This document shows positions 25,647 to 33,814 of a stretch of 64,000 nt of DNA, in pieces. The DNA comes from Pelosinus fermentans DSM 17108 (lineage in GTDB: Bacteria > Bacillota > Negativicutes > DSM-13327), in NCBI RefSeq assembly GCF_000271485.2, contig NZ_AKVN02000001.1, forward strand, positions 1,492,001 to 1,556,000, in the 5' to 3' direction. The notes beneath the pieces are model-generated. The model did no database searches and was not told the DNA's origin. It saw only the letters and a program-made list of their open reading frames with translations. Within the stretch, counting starts at the first letter, position 1. Each line of letters opens with the position of its first letter. A program made the position numbers and the translations under genes.

Positions 25647-25700
25647 AGAGAGCCTGTGAGCTCCATGACGGTTTATTACCGCATGGAGCTTTGCTATTTT
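25647..25700 (+). promoter_or_regulatory. Conserved heme-locus element C between hutW and the heme receptor
   Basis: AGAGAGCC, TGT, then AGCTCCATG pairing with CATGGAGCT around an inner CGGT/ACCG stem, followed by TTGCTATTTT. Relative to A and B, the G-C pair in the stem is changed to A-T on both sides, preserving pairing. It could set readthrough from hutW into the receptor gene; no separate promoter is obvious. Confidence 0.7.
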
Positions 25701-25813
25701 CTGTTACCAATAACTTAAGTTAATGAAAGGAGTCGATTATGAACTCAAGTTAGCTCATAGATAAAGTGATAAAGTTGTCGATTTTACTACAATATAAGAA
25801 AGGAAGATAGTAT

Positions 25814-27757
25814 ATGAAAATGAGACAAAATCGGAGAAAAGGCAAAGTGGCGTTATTAAGTTTCGGTATTATGGCGGTATTGAGTCTGCCGGCTTACGCT
25901 GAGGAGGAACCTTACCAGTTTAGTGAGGTAGTGGTTACTGCCACCCGGACCAAGCAGAATGTGAAGGATATACCAGCCAGTGTTGAGGTCATTACCCGGC
26001 AGGATATCGAAACCATGGGTGCTGACAGTGTAGTAGCGGCATTGAAGCTGGCCATGAACTTAAATCTTTCTGAAGCGGGAATGACAGGTAATCAGGTTAG
26101 TTTGCGTGGTATGAACACGAACCAGTCCCTAATTTTGATTGATGGTCGACGTATGGCAGGGGAAGATACGGGATCAACCATGAATTATTACGAATTAAAC
26201 CGGATTAATATTAATAATGTGGAACGGATCGAAATCGTACGGGGACCCGTTAGTTCTCTTTATGGATCAGATGCTTTGGGCGGCGTCATCAATATTATTA
26301 TGCGTAAATCGGAAAAGCCACAGACTACCGTGGGTTTGTCGAACAGCAGCAAGCAACAGAACGCTTCCTTCCGCTTTGACTTAGGTAAAGAAGGGAAATG
26401 GTCATGGGTAGTTGATACACTTTTTACTGAGATTAAAGAGAGGACACGAACAGATAGTACGAATATGTATGGACCGCGCCAGTTCTATAATATCAGTGGA
26501 ACATACGATATGTCGGAAGGTAAGAACCTGGATGTCTTTTATGAAAGAATGAGTGAACATTTGAAATCAGGATTTACTGATGGCAGCAGAGATTATTATA
26601 CCAATACGAGAAATTCCTACGGTATCAATTATCGTGGTATCAATTCACGAGGGAATTATGAACTGCGGACTTATTTTAATCAGCTGGAAAAAAATAATGA
26701 TACATTGCTTGAAGGTGGAACCTATAGTGATTTTGACAGAGCAAAGTATAAAACCTGGGTAGTTGATGGGAAAAATACGGTGAAATTGGATGATGAACAT
26801 GTACTGACATTTGGTGGTGAATACCGGTCATCTGAATATCGTGGGACCCGGCTGGAAGACAATGGTGATCATGCTTCTACGATTATTGAGCATGGAATAA
26901 GCAAACCCATATCAGAAAAAGAAATAAAATATCAGGCTGCCTATGTACAAGATGAATGGACTGTTAATAACAAACTGTTAATTATTCCATCCCTGCGGTA
27001 TGATAACAGTAATAAATTTGGCGATGATTTTAGTCCTAAAATTGGTATGACTTACAAAATGGATAATAATTATCGTTTTAAGGCGAATTTTGGGAAAGGG
27101 TTTAAAGCACCCAGTGTCAGTGAGTTATATATGCAAATGACTCATCGCCCGATACCCAACATGACTGTTATTGTTGCTGGTAATCCAGATTTAAAACCGG
27201 AAAAATCGACTAATTATGATATAAGCTTCGAAGGAGAAAGAGGAAGTGATTTTGGAAAAGTAACCTACTTTTATAACGATGTTACCGACCTGATTGGAAC
27301 AAACGACACAATGAGTTATATTCCTGGGACTGGGATGGTTTATAATTCCAAATACATCAATATTGATAAAGCTAAGATAAGAGGCATTGAACTTGAAGCT
27401 GGAAGGCATCTGAATGATAAATTTACGCTGAAATCTGCTTATAATTATCTGGACGCTGAAAATTCCAAAACCCATGAACGCCTGAGCAGCAGGGCAAAAA
27501 ACAGGTATTCCCTGCAGCTGCATTATGATGATATTCAAGATACGGGAATCAGTGGTATTCTATGGCATGAATGGGTGCGTGATTACCGCTATGTTGAGAC
27601 TGATTACAACTATAATACGTTAAACTTTGTGATCAACAAAAAATGGAATGATAAATATGACTCCTATTTTGGTATTGATAATATTCTCGATAAAAAAATC
27701 GATGCACTGATCCTCGAAGGCCGTTTGTGGAGATTTGGCATGAATATAACAATATGA
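25814..27757 (+). CDS. TonB-dependent receptor, probable heme receptor
   Basis: A 647-residue outer-membrane receptor with signal peptide (cleavage after LPAYA). The TonB-box region is FSEVVVTATRTKQN, followed by the plug domain (about 35-155, with RIEIVRGPVSSLYGSDALGG), a 22-strand barrel, and a typical C-terminal aromatic ending. FKAP (about 435) and NPDL (about 459) blocks are present with a histidine between them (MTHRP), as in HemR-type heme receptors. This is suggestive only, since other receptors share them. Operon position after hutW supports heme. Its last codons overlap the ChaN-like gene. Confidence 0.85.
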   Translation: MKMRQNRRKGKVALLSFGIMAVLSLPAYAEEEPYQFSEVVVTATRTKQNVKDIPASVEVITRQDIETMGADSVVAALKLAMNLNLSEAGMTGNQVSLRGMNTNQSLILIDGRRMAGEDTGSTMNYYELNRININNVERIEIVRGPVSSLYGSDALGGVINIIMRKSEKPQTTVGLSNSSKQQNASFRFDLGKEGKWSWVVDTLFTEIKERTRTDSTNMYGPRQFYNISGTYDMSEGKNLDVFYERMSEHLKSGFTDGSRDYYTNTRNSYGINYRGINSRGNYELRTYFNQLEKNNDTLLEGGTYSDFDRAKYKTWVVDGKNTVKLDDEHVLTFGGEYRSSEYRGTRLEDNGDHASTIIEHGISKPISEKEIKYQAAYVQDEWTVNNKLLIIPSLRYDNSNKFGDDFSPKIGMTYKMDNNYRFKANFGKGFKAPSVSELYMQMTHRPIPNMTVIVAGNPDLKPEKSTNYDISFEGERGSDFGKVTYFYNDVTDLIGTNDTMSYIPGTGMVYNSKYINIDKAKIRGIELEAGRHLNDKFTLKSAYNYLDAENSKTHERLSSRAKNRYSLQLHYDDIQDTGISGILWHEWVRDYRYVETDYNYNTLNFVINKKWNDKYDSYFGIDNILDKKIDALILEGRLWRFGMNITI

Positions 27758-28641
27758 AGCTAATAATGAGATCCATTATACTGTTTATTGCCATATGGAT
27801 GACGTTTTTTTCTGTTCTGGCAGAAGCGAATTCAGCTGTTTACCAGTGCTATGAGACCGTTTCCGGGAAGACTGTGTCAGTGGATGATGTCAGTCAGCTA
27901 GTACGGGATTACAATGTCGTGATATTCGGCGAATACCACGACAATCAAGTCCTTCATCGTCTGGAAGAGGAGTTGCTGCGAACTGTTTATGCCCAACACT
28001 CCACGCTGGCCGTCTCCCTGGAAATGTTTGAGCGTGATGTGCAGCAACCGCTGAATGACTATCTGGCCAGTGACATAACCGAAACTGCTTTCTTAGCCCA
28101 GTCCCGTCCCTGGCCAAACTACCAGAGTGATTACCGGCCCTTAGTCGAGTTTGCTAAAAAGGAAGGACTGCAAGTGCTTGCGGCCAACATTCCCCGACCG
28201 ATGGCCTCGCACTATGCGAGACAGGGTTCACTGGAAGGGGTTGAAGAAACGATGCGGCAGTATCTGCCTGCAGTTCACCGCGCTCCTGACGGCGAATACA
28301 AGCAGCGCTTCTTTGCACAGATGCAGTCCGTAAAGGCTATGCCCAAAGAGCAAATGGAGGCATTTTATCGCGCTCAGTGCCTAAAGGATGATACTATGGC
28401 CGAAAGCATTGTAGAGCATCACCACCGTTACCCTGATAGGAAAATCATCCATTACCAGGGGGATTTCCATGGCCGCTATCGGCTGGGCGTCGTCGAGAAA
28501 CTCCAGGCGCTGGAACCGGGTTTGAGAATTCTGGTTATCACACCTGTCCTTGTGGATGACTTTGAGGACGGATCAGCCAAGGCCAGGAATCTGCAGGCAG
28601 ACGGCGACATCGTGGTATTTGTTAAACGAACAACACTTTAA
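27754..28641 (+). CDS. ChaN-like iron-regulated (heme-binding) protein
   Basis: A 295-residue protein with a signal peptide (MKLIMRSIILFIAIWMTFFS, cleavage near AEANS). The ChaN/haem-binding uptake family block is VVIFGEYHDNQVLHRLEE, followed by LEMFERDVQQPLNDYL and the C-terminal IIHYQGDFHGRYRLG. Campylobacter ChaN binds stacked heme at the cell surface; here it would assist heme capture. The ATG at 27754 overlaps the receptor stop (ATGA) and begins the signal peptide; the GTG at 27727 would add nine polar residues. Confidence 0.85.
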   Translation: MKLIMRSIILFIAIWMTFFSVLAEANSAVYQCYETVSGKTVSVDDVSQLVRDYNVVIFGEYHDNQVLHRLEEELLRTVYAQHSTLAVSLEMFERDVQQPLNDYLASDITETAFLAQSRPWPNYQSDYRPLVEFAKKEGLQVLAANIPRPMASHYARQGSLEGVEETMRQYLPAVHRAPDGEYKQRFFAQMQSVKAMPKEQMEAFYRAQCLKDDTMAESIVEHHHRYPDRKIIHYQGDFHGRYRLGVVEKLQALEPGLRILVITPVLVDDFEDGSAKARNLQADGDIVVFVKRTTL

Positions 28642-28720
28642 TCTGAGAATTGGAAGCGTATGGCAGGCATAAGCGGCCAATAAAACGAATAGGTTGGTGA
28701 AGTTTGACTAGGGGAAAGTA

Positions 28721-28760
28721 AAACGCCAGGGATACCGTTACGGTATCCCTGGCGTTTTAG
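28721..28760. terminator. Strong bidirectional terminator
   Basis: A perfect 17-base stem (AAACGCCAGGGATACCG with its complement) and a TTA loop, between the convergent heme operon and siderophore receptor 1. Confidence 0.92.
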
Positions 28761-28787
28761 TACTTTTGTCTAAACCTGGCAGTTTTC

Positions 28788-30968
28788 TTACCAGCGATAC
28801 GTGGCAGTCAGTGTGACTTTACGCCCGGTATCGACGGAATCATAATAAGCCCAATAGTCGGCAGATGAGACGACATACTGCTTGTCGAAGACATTCGTGA
28901 CATTGAGGGCATAGCGCCAGCCATTGGTATCATAACGAACCATGGCATCAGTTAAGACGGAGCCGCCAAATTTGCGGGTGTTATAGTAGTTGTAGCGGGA
29001 ACCGATATAACGCAGCCCGCCGCCGAAGCTCCAGCCTTCTGCTGTATCACCGGGTTTTACCGTGTCCAGCCATAGAGAGGCGCTGTGTCGGGGTACGTTT
29101 TCCGTGCGGCGGCCGACTTTGGCTGCATCGCTGTCTTTAGTGATTTTATTATTGAGTAAAGTATAGGCCAGAGTCAGGTTGACTCCTTTGAAAGCCTGCA
29201 TGTTGGCTTCCAGTTCCAGACCTTTAGAAGCCACTTCGCCGGTTTGTATTTGAAAAAAGGTATCTACAGGGTCGGTGGTGAGGACATTTTGCTTGCGCAG
29301 ATCAAAGATCGCTGCCGTAAAACGGGCATTCATCTTCTTCGGCTCATACTGCACGCCAAGCTCATATTGTTGTCCAGTAGTTGGTTTGAAAGCCTTCCCA
29401 TGCCGGTCGCTGCCGCCCTGACCTTCAAAGGATTCGTTGTAACTGATATAAGGCATTACGCCATTACCGGCGTCATAGACGATACCGGCGCGCCCGGTAA
29501 AAGCGTTCTGATCGGTAATGGTAGTGGTGCCGTTGGAGACGTTTCTGAAAATATTATCATAGCGGTCATAGCGTCCGCCCAGCACAGCGGTCCATCTTCC
29601 GCCGAATTTAAGCTGGTCCTGCAGGTAATAACCATTTTGCTTGGTTTTACCTGCGGTAATATAAGAATAAGCGGGCATGGTGATGGCTTGTCCGTAATTC
29701 ATAGTAGATAAATCCAGGTCTGGGGCTGATCCGCCGCCCCAGCGCCAGTTGTATTCGCCTTCCTGATAATCAAATCCCAGCAGGGTGGTATGGGTGACTG
29801 CGCCGCTGGACCATTTGGCCTGAAAGTTAGTGTCGATGGAATCAGAACTGCCGTATCTGCCGGTTGCCTTGGTGGATCGGCTGATCGTTTGGTTAGCGGA
29901 GTCCAGAGAATCTGCCGTTACTCCTCGCTGGGTCATTGAGGTATGAAAATGACTGGCAGTTTGGGTCATAGACCAGATATCATTGATTTTGTGTTCTAAG
30001 ATATAGCCGATTTGGCTTTGGTTTCGAATGGCGCGGTCAAAATCCCCCTCACCAAAATAAGTCTTGCTGGAAATACCCGAGCCATAAAAGGAGCTGCCAG
30101 GCAAATAGTTTCTTCTGTACAATTCTTCCGTAGTTCCTTTTAAATCATCTTTATTAAAATAGCTCAATAAAGTCAGGCTGGTGTTTTCAGCAGGTTTCCA
30201 GGTCAGGGCTGGGGCGATAAAAGAATGCTCTTTTGTGCTGGAATCGGTGTACAAGTCTTCTTTGGATTTCAGCGCCGTCAGACGAAACAGCAGTTTGCCA
30301 TCCTCGGTTAACGGACCGCCAAGATCCAAAGCACCGCTAAACTTGTCACTGCTGCCGGTCTGCAGTTGAATCTCTCTCAGCGGTTCGGTTGTCGGTCGTT
30401 TGGAAACATTGTTGATGATGCCCCCGGGGCTGCCTGCGCCATAGAGGATTGAGGCCGGACCGCGCAGCACTTCGACCCGCTCCAGGCTGTACATATCAAA
30501 ATCACTGGCGTAGTAGCTGCCTAGGCGGCTGGAACCATTGTTATAGGCGCCGTCATAACTAAAGCCGCGGATGTTTAATCCATAGGTTTGTCCCTCCCCG
30601 GAATGAAATAAAGACGTCACTCCCGGGGTATACCCCAGGGCTTCGGCAAAGTTGGTAACGCCGCGGTTGTTCATTTGCTCCCGGGTGATGATGCTGATGG
30701 ATTGGGCAGTTTCGCTTAAAGGGGTGTCGGTCTTAGTGCCAATCGTGCTGTGCTTGGCGATATAGCCTTCTTCCTTGAGTCGTTCATCCGTCACTTCGAT
30801 GCCTTCCAGGATAAATTCACGTTGACTGCTGTCTGTCTCTGCAGCAGTTTGTTCTGGAGTTGAGGCCACTTCATCCGCTGCGTTAGCGGTCATAGGCAAG
30901 TGCCAGAGCAAGCTGCTGCTCAGTAAGGCATAGAGCAGGCTTTTTCGGGTACGGGAGGTTTTTTTCAT
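28788..30968 (-). CDS. TonB-dependent siderophore receptor 1
   Basis: A 726-residue receptor with signal peptide (cleaved after TANA). A long acidic stretch and [17 protein letters not shown] (TonB-box region) precede the plug, which carries [20 protein letters not shown] and [20 protein letters not shown] of the FhuA/FpvA-type siderophore class. The barrel ends in TATYRW. The ligand is unknown. Divergent from AraC regulator 1, which presumably activates it with the cognate siderophore. GGATTG precedes the ATG. Confidence 0.92.
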   Translation of the reverse strand: MKKTSRTRKSLLYALLSSSLLWHLPMTANAADEVASTPEQTAAETDSSQREFILEGIEVTDERLKEEGYIAKHSTIGTKTDTPLSETAQSISIITREQMNNRGVTNFAEALGYTPGVTSLFHSGEGQTYGLNIRGFSYDGAYNNGSSRLGSYYASDFDMYSLERVEVLRGPASILYGAGSPGGIINNVSKRPTTEPLREIQLQTGSSDKFSGALDLGGPLTEDGKLLFRLTALKSKEDLYTDSSTKEHSFIAPALTWKPAENTSLTLLSYFNKDDLKGTTEELYRRNYLPGSSFYGSGISSKTYFGEGDFDRAIRNQSQIGYILEHKINDIWSMTQTASHFHTSMTQRGVTADSLDSANQTISRSTKATGRYGSSDSIDTNFQAKWSSGAVTHTTLLGFDYQEGEYNWRWGGGSAPDLDLSTMNYGQAITMPAYSYITAGKTKQNGYYLQDQLKFGGRWTAVLGGRYDRYDNIFRNVSNGTTTITDQNAFTGRAGIVYDAGNGVMPYISYNESFEGQGGSDRHGKAFKPTTGQQYELGVQYEPKKMNARFTAAIFDLRKQNVLTTDPVDTFFQIQTGEVASKGLELEANMQAFKGVNLTLAYTLLNNKITKDSDAAKVGRRTENVPRHSASLWLDTVKPGDTAEGWSFGGGLRYIGSRYNYYNTRKFGGSVLTDAMVRYDTNGWRYALNVTNVFDKQYVVSSADYWAYYDSVDTGRKVTLTATYRW

Positions 30969-31020
30969 ACCATCAATCCTTTGCTATTGTATTATATAGT
31001 GAATAATTCCGAAAGTAATA

Positions 31021-31042
31021 TCGATAAGAATAATCAATATCA
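31021..31042 (-). promoter_or_regulatory. Fur-type operator, receptor 1 leader
   Basis: TGATATTGATTATTCTTATCGA (minus strand) is an imperfect Fur palindrome about 60 bases downstream of the start expected from the promoter at 31098. Confidence 0.6.
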
Positions 31043-31097
31043 CTTATAAATAACAAGTTAGCCAACTTAACAAATTCTTGATGACTAGCCTGGGCAC

Positions 31098-31127
31098 ATT
31101 ATAGCAAGGCAGTTCCAGTGGCGTCAA
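31098..31127 (-). promoter_or_regulatory. Promoter of siderophore receptor 1
   Basis: TTGACG, 18 bases, TATAAT preceded by TTGC. The leader contains an AAGTTGGCTAACTT inverted repeat that could be a regulator site. From here to the AraC gene start (31128-31376) no other gene is visible. Confidence 0.7.
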
Positions 31128-31376
31128 CGCCTGATAATGACGGGTTACAGAGGTTTAAGAAGTGGGTTGTCATGAGACAAATAGAGAACTGTTATCAACG
31201 GACCGAGGGTAAAAGGAGGAATTTTTGCGAATAGAATGTGCAGCCTTATGTCAATTTAGGACAGGGATATGGAGCTTGGACTAGTTCTGTTTAGACAAAA
31301 TTCATGCTATCATAAGTAATAACAGTAAGATACTGTGAGCGATAATAGCAGAAGACTGAAAGAAGGGAGGCGGACA

Positions 31377-32369
31377 GTGGATACAAATGAGTATTTGACA
31401 GGAAATGCTGGACTGGCCGGGCAGCTGAGCTGCAGCACAAGAGGCTTTGGCAATGGCGTACTTTATGGGCTGCCGCCGCAAAACGGCAATAGCTGGCTGG
31501 TTGATATTCATCCGGCGGCTGGTCTGTTTTTTACCGATGCTTACTTTACCCTGCTGGAGCCGGTGGTTAGGGAATACCAAATGGAGCAGCCGGGTTTATG
31601 GTTGTGGTCAGTAGCCAGTGGCGATATCACCATTGTCGAGAATGGTAAAAAAACACGCAAACTGGAACCAGGCATTCATGTACTGGTCAATCAGGGAAAG
31701 CCGTTCAAGATTATTTATGGAACCGAACAGCCGATGTGGTATACTAGCATGCTGGTGTTTCATGATTGTCTTGGTCGTTATCTAAAGGCTCACCCGCTGG
31801 AGTCACCTTTTTATCTGGCTGAAGCAGCCTGCTGGAAGCCGTTTCAATACAATACTCCCGATGTTGTCATGGTGTTTGAGCAGCTGAAATATGCGATCCG
31901 CAATGGAGACGCTCCACCGCCGTTTATGTATTATGAAAGTAAGCTGGGGGAACTGTTGTCTCTCATTGTGCGTAATATGCAATACCCGCATTTATGGGAA
32001 GACTACTTGAAGAAAAACCGCAACCAGAAACATCTGACGTATCAAAACAGAAAATATATCTGGAAGGTTAAAGAAGAGCTAGATAAGAATATCCTCCAGC
32101 CGCCTTCCATGGAGCAGCTTATTGTCCTTGCCGAAATGGGGGCAACCAAGCTGCGGCAAAGCTTTAAGCTCTGGTACGGAATCACCATTGCCGAATATAT
32201 TAGGCAGGAAAAACTAAAGCATGCGCTGCGGCTGCTGTCCGTTGACGATTTGAGCATCAGTAATATTGCTGCAACCGTTGGCTATGAGAGTGCCAGCAAG
32301 TTTGCGCTGGCCTTTAAGAAAGTCTATCATGTTACTCCTAGTGAGGTCAGAAAATCATTTCTAATCTAA
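31377..32369 (+). CDS. AraC-family regulator 1 (siderophore receptor type)
   Basis: A 330-residue regulator. The N-terminal ~210 residues are a family-specific sensing domain (TNEYLTGN, SWLVDIHPAAGLF, LEPGIHVLVNQGKPF). The C-terminal double helix-turn-helix covers about 230-330 (MEQLIVLAEMGATKLRQSF, then ISNIAATVGYESASKFALAF). PchR-like proteins of this layout bind ferri-siderophore and activate the adjacent receptor. The GTG at 31377 has GGGAGG seven bases upstream and matches the TNEY start of three paralogues here. Confidence 0.9.
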   Translation: MDTNEYLTGNAGLAGQLSCSTRGFGNGVLYGLPPQNGNSWLVDIHPAAGLFFTDAYFTLLEPVVREYQMEQPGLWLWSVASGDITIVENGKKTRKLEPGIHVLVNQGKPFKIIYGTEQPMWYTSMLVFHDCLGRYLKAHPLESPFYLAEAACWKPFQYNTPDVVMVFEQLKYAIRNGDAPPPFMYYESKLGELLSLIVRNMQYPHLWEDYLKKNRNQKHLTYQNRKYIWKVKEELDKNILQPPSMEQLIVLAEMGATKLRQSFKLWYGITIAEYIRQEKLKHALRLLSVDDLSISNIAATVGYESASKFALAFKKVYHVTPSEVRKSFLI

Positions 32370-32428
32370 TGGTACTAAATATTAATTTGATAAAGAAAAA
32401 AAGATGGAGTGCATGCAGCAGCATGTAT

Positions 32429-32500
32429 GGGACAGGTCCTTGTCCCAAATGGACAGAGACATATTTGAAAAATAAAGGTAAAAGTGTAAAATGCAATAAG
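32429..32500 (+). repeat. REP-like direct repeat, left copy
   Basis: It begins with the palindromic GGGACAGGTCCTTGTCCC and continues through GACAGAGACATATTTGA to TAAAATGCAAT. It matches the right copy at 33736 over about 70 bases with several differences. Confidence 0.7.
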
Positions 32501-32512
32501 CTTTCATTATAC

Positions 32513-32582
32513 TTGACACATTGTAGGTAGGACGATTATAATGTGTGTATATACACACAATGATTTTTTGGTGTATATACAC
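32513..32582 (+). promoter_or_regulatory. Promoter with two GTGTATATACAC palindromes
   Basis: TTGACA (32513), 18 bases, TATAAT (32537-32542). Directly after the -10 lies the 16-base perfect palindrome GTGTGTATATACACAC (32543-32558), and 26 bp further (centre to centre) GTGTATATACAC (32571-32582). Such paired sites over the start point are typical of a repressor, whose identity is unknown; none is encoded next door. They control the Fe-S protein gene at 32675. Confidence 0.75.
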
Positions 32583-32674
32583 TTAAGGTTCAATACTTAA
32601 GATTAAGATGTGATTATAAAAATGGAAATGTAAAATGAATAGGTATAACAACTAATGGAAAGGGCGTTGAATAA

Positions 32675-33709
32675 ATGAATCGATTAGCATCGGAAATAAA
32701 AAGTACAGCACTGAATATGGGCTATGAAAAGTGTGGCATTATTAAGATCTCTGCTATGTCTGGTTATGAAGAGAAGCTTAATGAGCGAGTGAAGCGTATG
32801 CCAGAAACAAAACAATTTTATGAGAAATTTTATCGTTTTGCTCATTTGCAAGATGCGTATCCATGGGCAAAATCCATTGTTATCTGCATAAGTGAATATG
32901 GAAAATATCACGTACCAGAAAACCTGCAAGGTTTGATTGGTAAAGCTTATTTGTTTGATAGTAGAAGAGATGAGCAATCGAAAGAACTTCAGAATAGCTT
33001 GAAATTTGAAGAATATATGCAGGGCATGGGGCTTAAAACGGAAGCTGAAAGGAAATTTGGTGTCACGGCATTACGCTGGGCAGCAACAAAAGCAGGACTT
33101 GGCGTAGCTCGTAGAAATAATTTCTTTTATACGGAATCAGGGTCATGGATACATTTGGAAGCCTGGTTGATTGACAAGGAGTTGGAATTGATCGAAATAC
33201 CAACAGTGAAGGCATGCTCTGAGCATTGTAATCGGTGCGTTAAATCCTGTCCAACAGCTTCTTTAGCACAGCCATATACGATGAATCCTGCATCATGTAT
33301 TTCATTTCTCACCACATTTGGCGGTAGGGACTTATCACATGAAAAGTGTAATGGGCAAATAGGAGGTTGGGTTTATGGGTGCGATGTTTGCCAAGATGTT
33401 TGTCCTATGAATAAAAATCGTTGGAGTGGAACAGAAGAGTTTCCAGCTTTAGAGGAATTGAGTGAACATATATCCCTAGAAAAAATTCTAAGAATGGACT
33501 ATGCTTTTTTAGAGCAGGTAATACAAGCTAAATTCTGGTATATCAATAAAGAGGATGTTTGGAAATGGAAAGTCAATGCTATCAATGCTATGGTAAATAA
33601 CTATAAAGAACAATATAAGGAATATATCGTTGGTGCTTGTAATGACAGCCATGCAAAGGTAAGAGAGATGGCTCAATGGGCAATTAAAAAAATGAATCTA
33701 CTAGTATAG
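32675..33709 (+). CDS. QueG-like epoxyqueuosine reductase family Fe-S protein
   Basis: A 344-residue cytoplasmic protein with two 4Fe-4S clusters: CSEHCNRCVKSCP (about 186-199) and CDVCQDVCP (about 237-245). The N-terminal QueG-type cobalamin-binding region includes RWAATKAGLGVARRNNFFYT. A HEAT-like helical tail covers about 290-344. QueG removes the epoxide oxygen in queuosine synthesis using B12. This protein is divergent, no other queuosine gene is near, and its operator-bearing promoter is unusual for housekeeping tRNA modification, so a related reductase or dehalogenase-like role is possible. It is flanked by a direct repeat. Confidence 0.75.
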   Translation: MNRLASEIKSTALNMGYEKCGIIKISAMSGYEEKLNERVKRMPETKQFYEKFYRFAHLQDAYPWAKSIVICISEYGKYHVPENLQGLIGKAYLFDSRRDEQSKELQNSLKFEEYMQGMGLKTEAERKFGVTALRWAATKAGLGVARRNNFFYTESGSWIHLEAWLIDKELELIEIPTVKACSEHCNRCVKSCPTASLAQPYTMNPASCISFLTTFGGRDLSHEKCNGQIGGWVYGCDVCQDVCPMNKNRWSGTEEFPALEELSEHISLEKILRMDYAFLEQVIQAKFWYINKEDVWKWKVNAINAMVNNYKEQYKEYIVGACNDSHAKVREMAQWAIKKMNLLV

Positions 33710-33735
33710 TGCTGTAAAAATATTGGTGGGACAAA

Positions 33736-33803
33736 GGGACAGGTCCCTTGTCCCAGAAACAGACACATTTGAGAAATCAACGCGTAAGTGTAAAATGCAA
33801 TGA
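33736..33803 (+). repeat. REP-like direct repeat, right copy
   Basis: It contains GGGACAGGTCCCTTGTCCC and ends TAAGTGTAAAATGCAAT, matching the left copy. It abuts the 3' end of receptor 2. Confidence 0.7.
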
Positions 33804-33814
33804 AGGCGAAGTAC

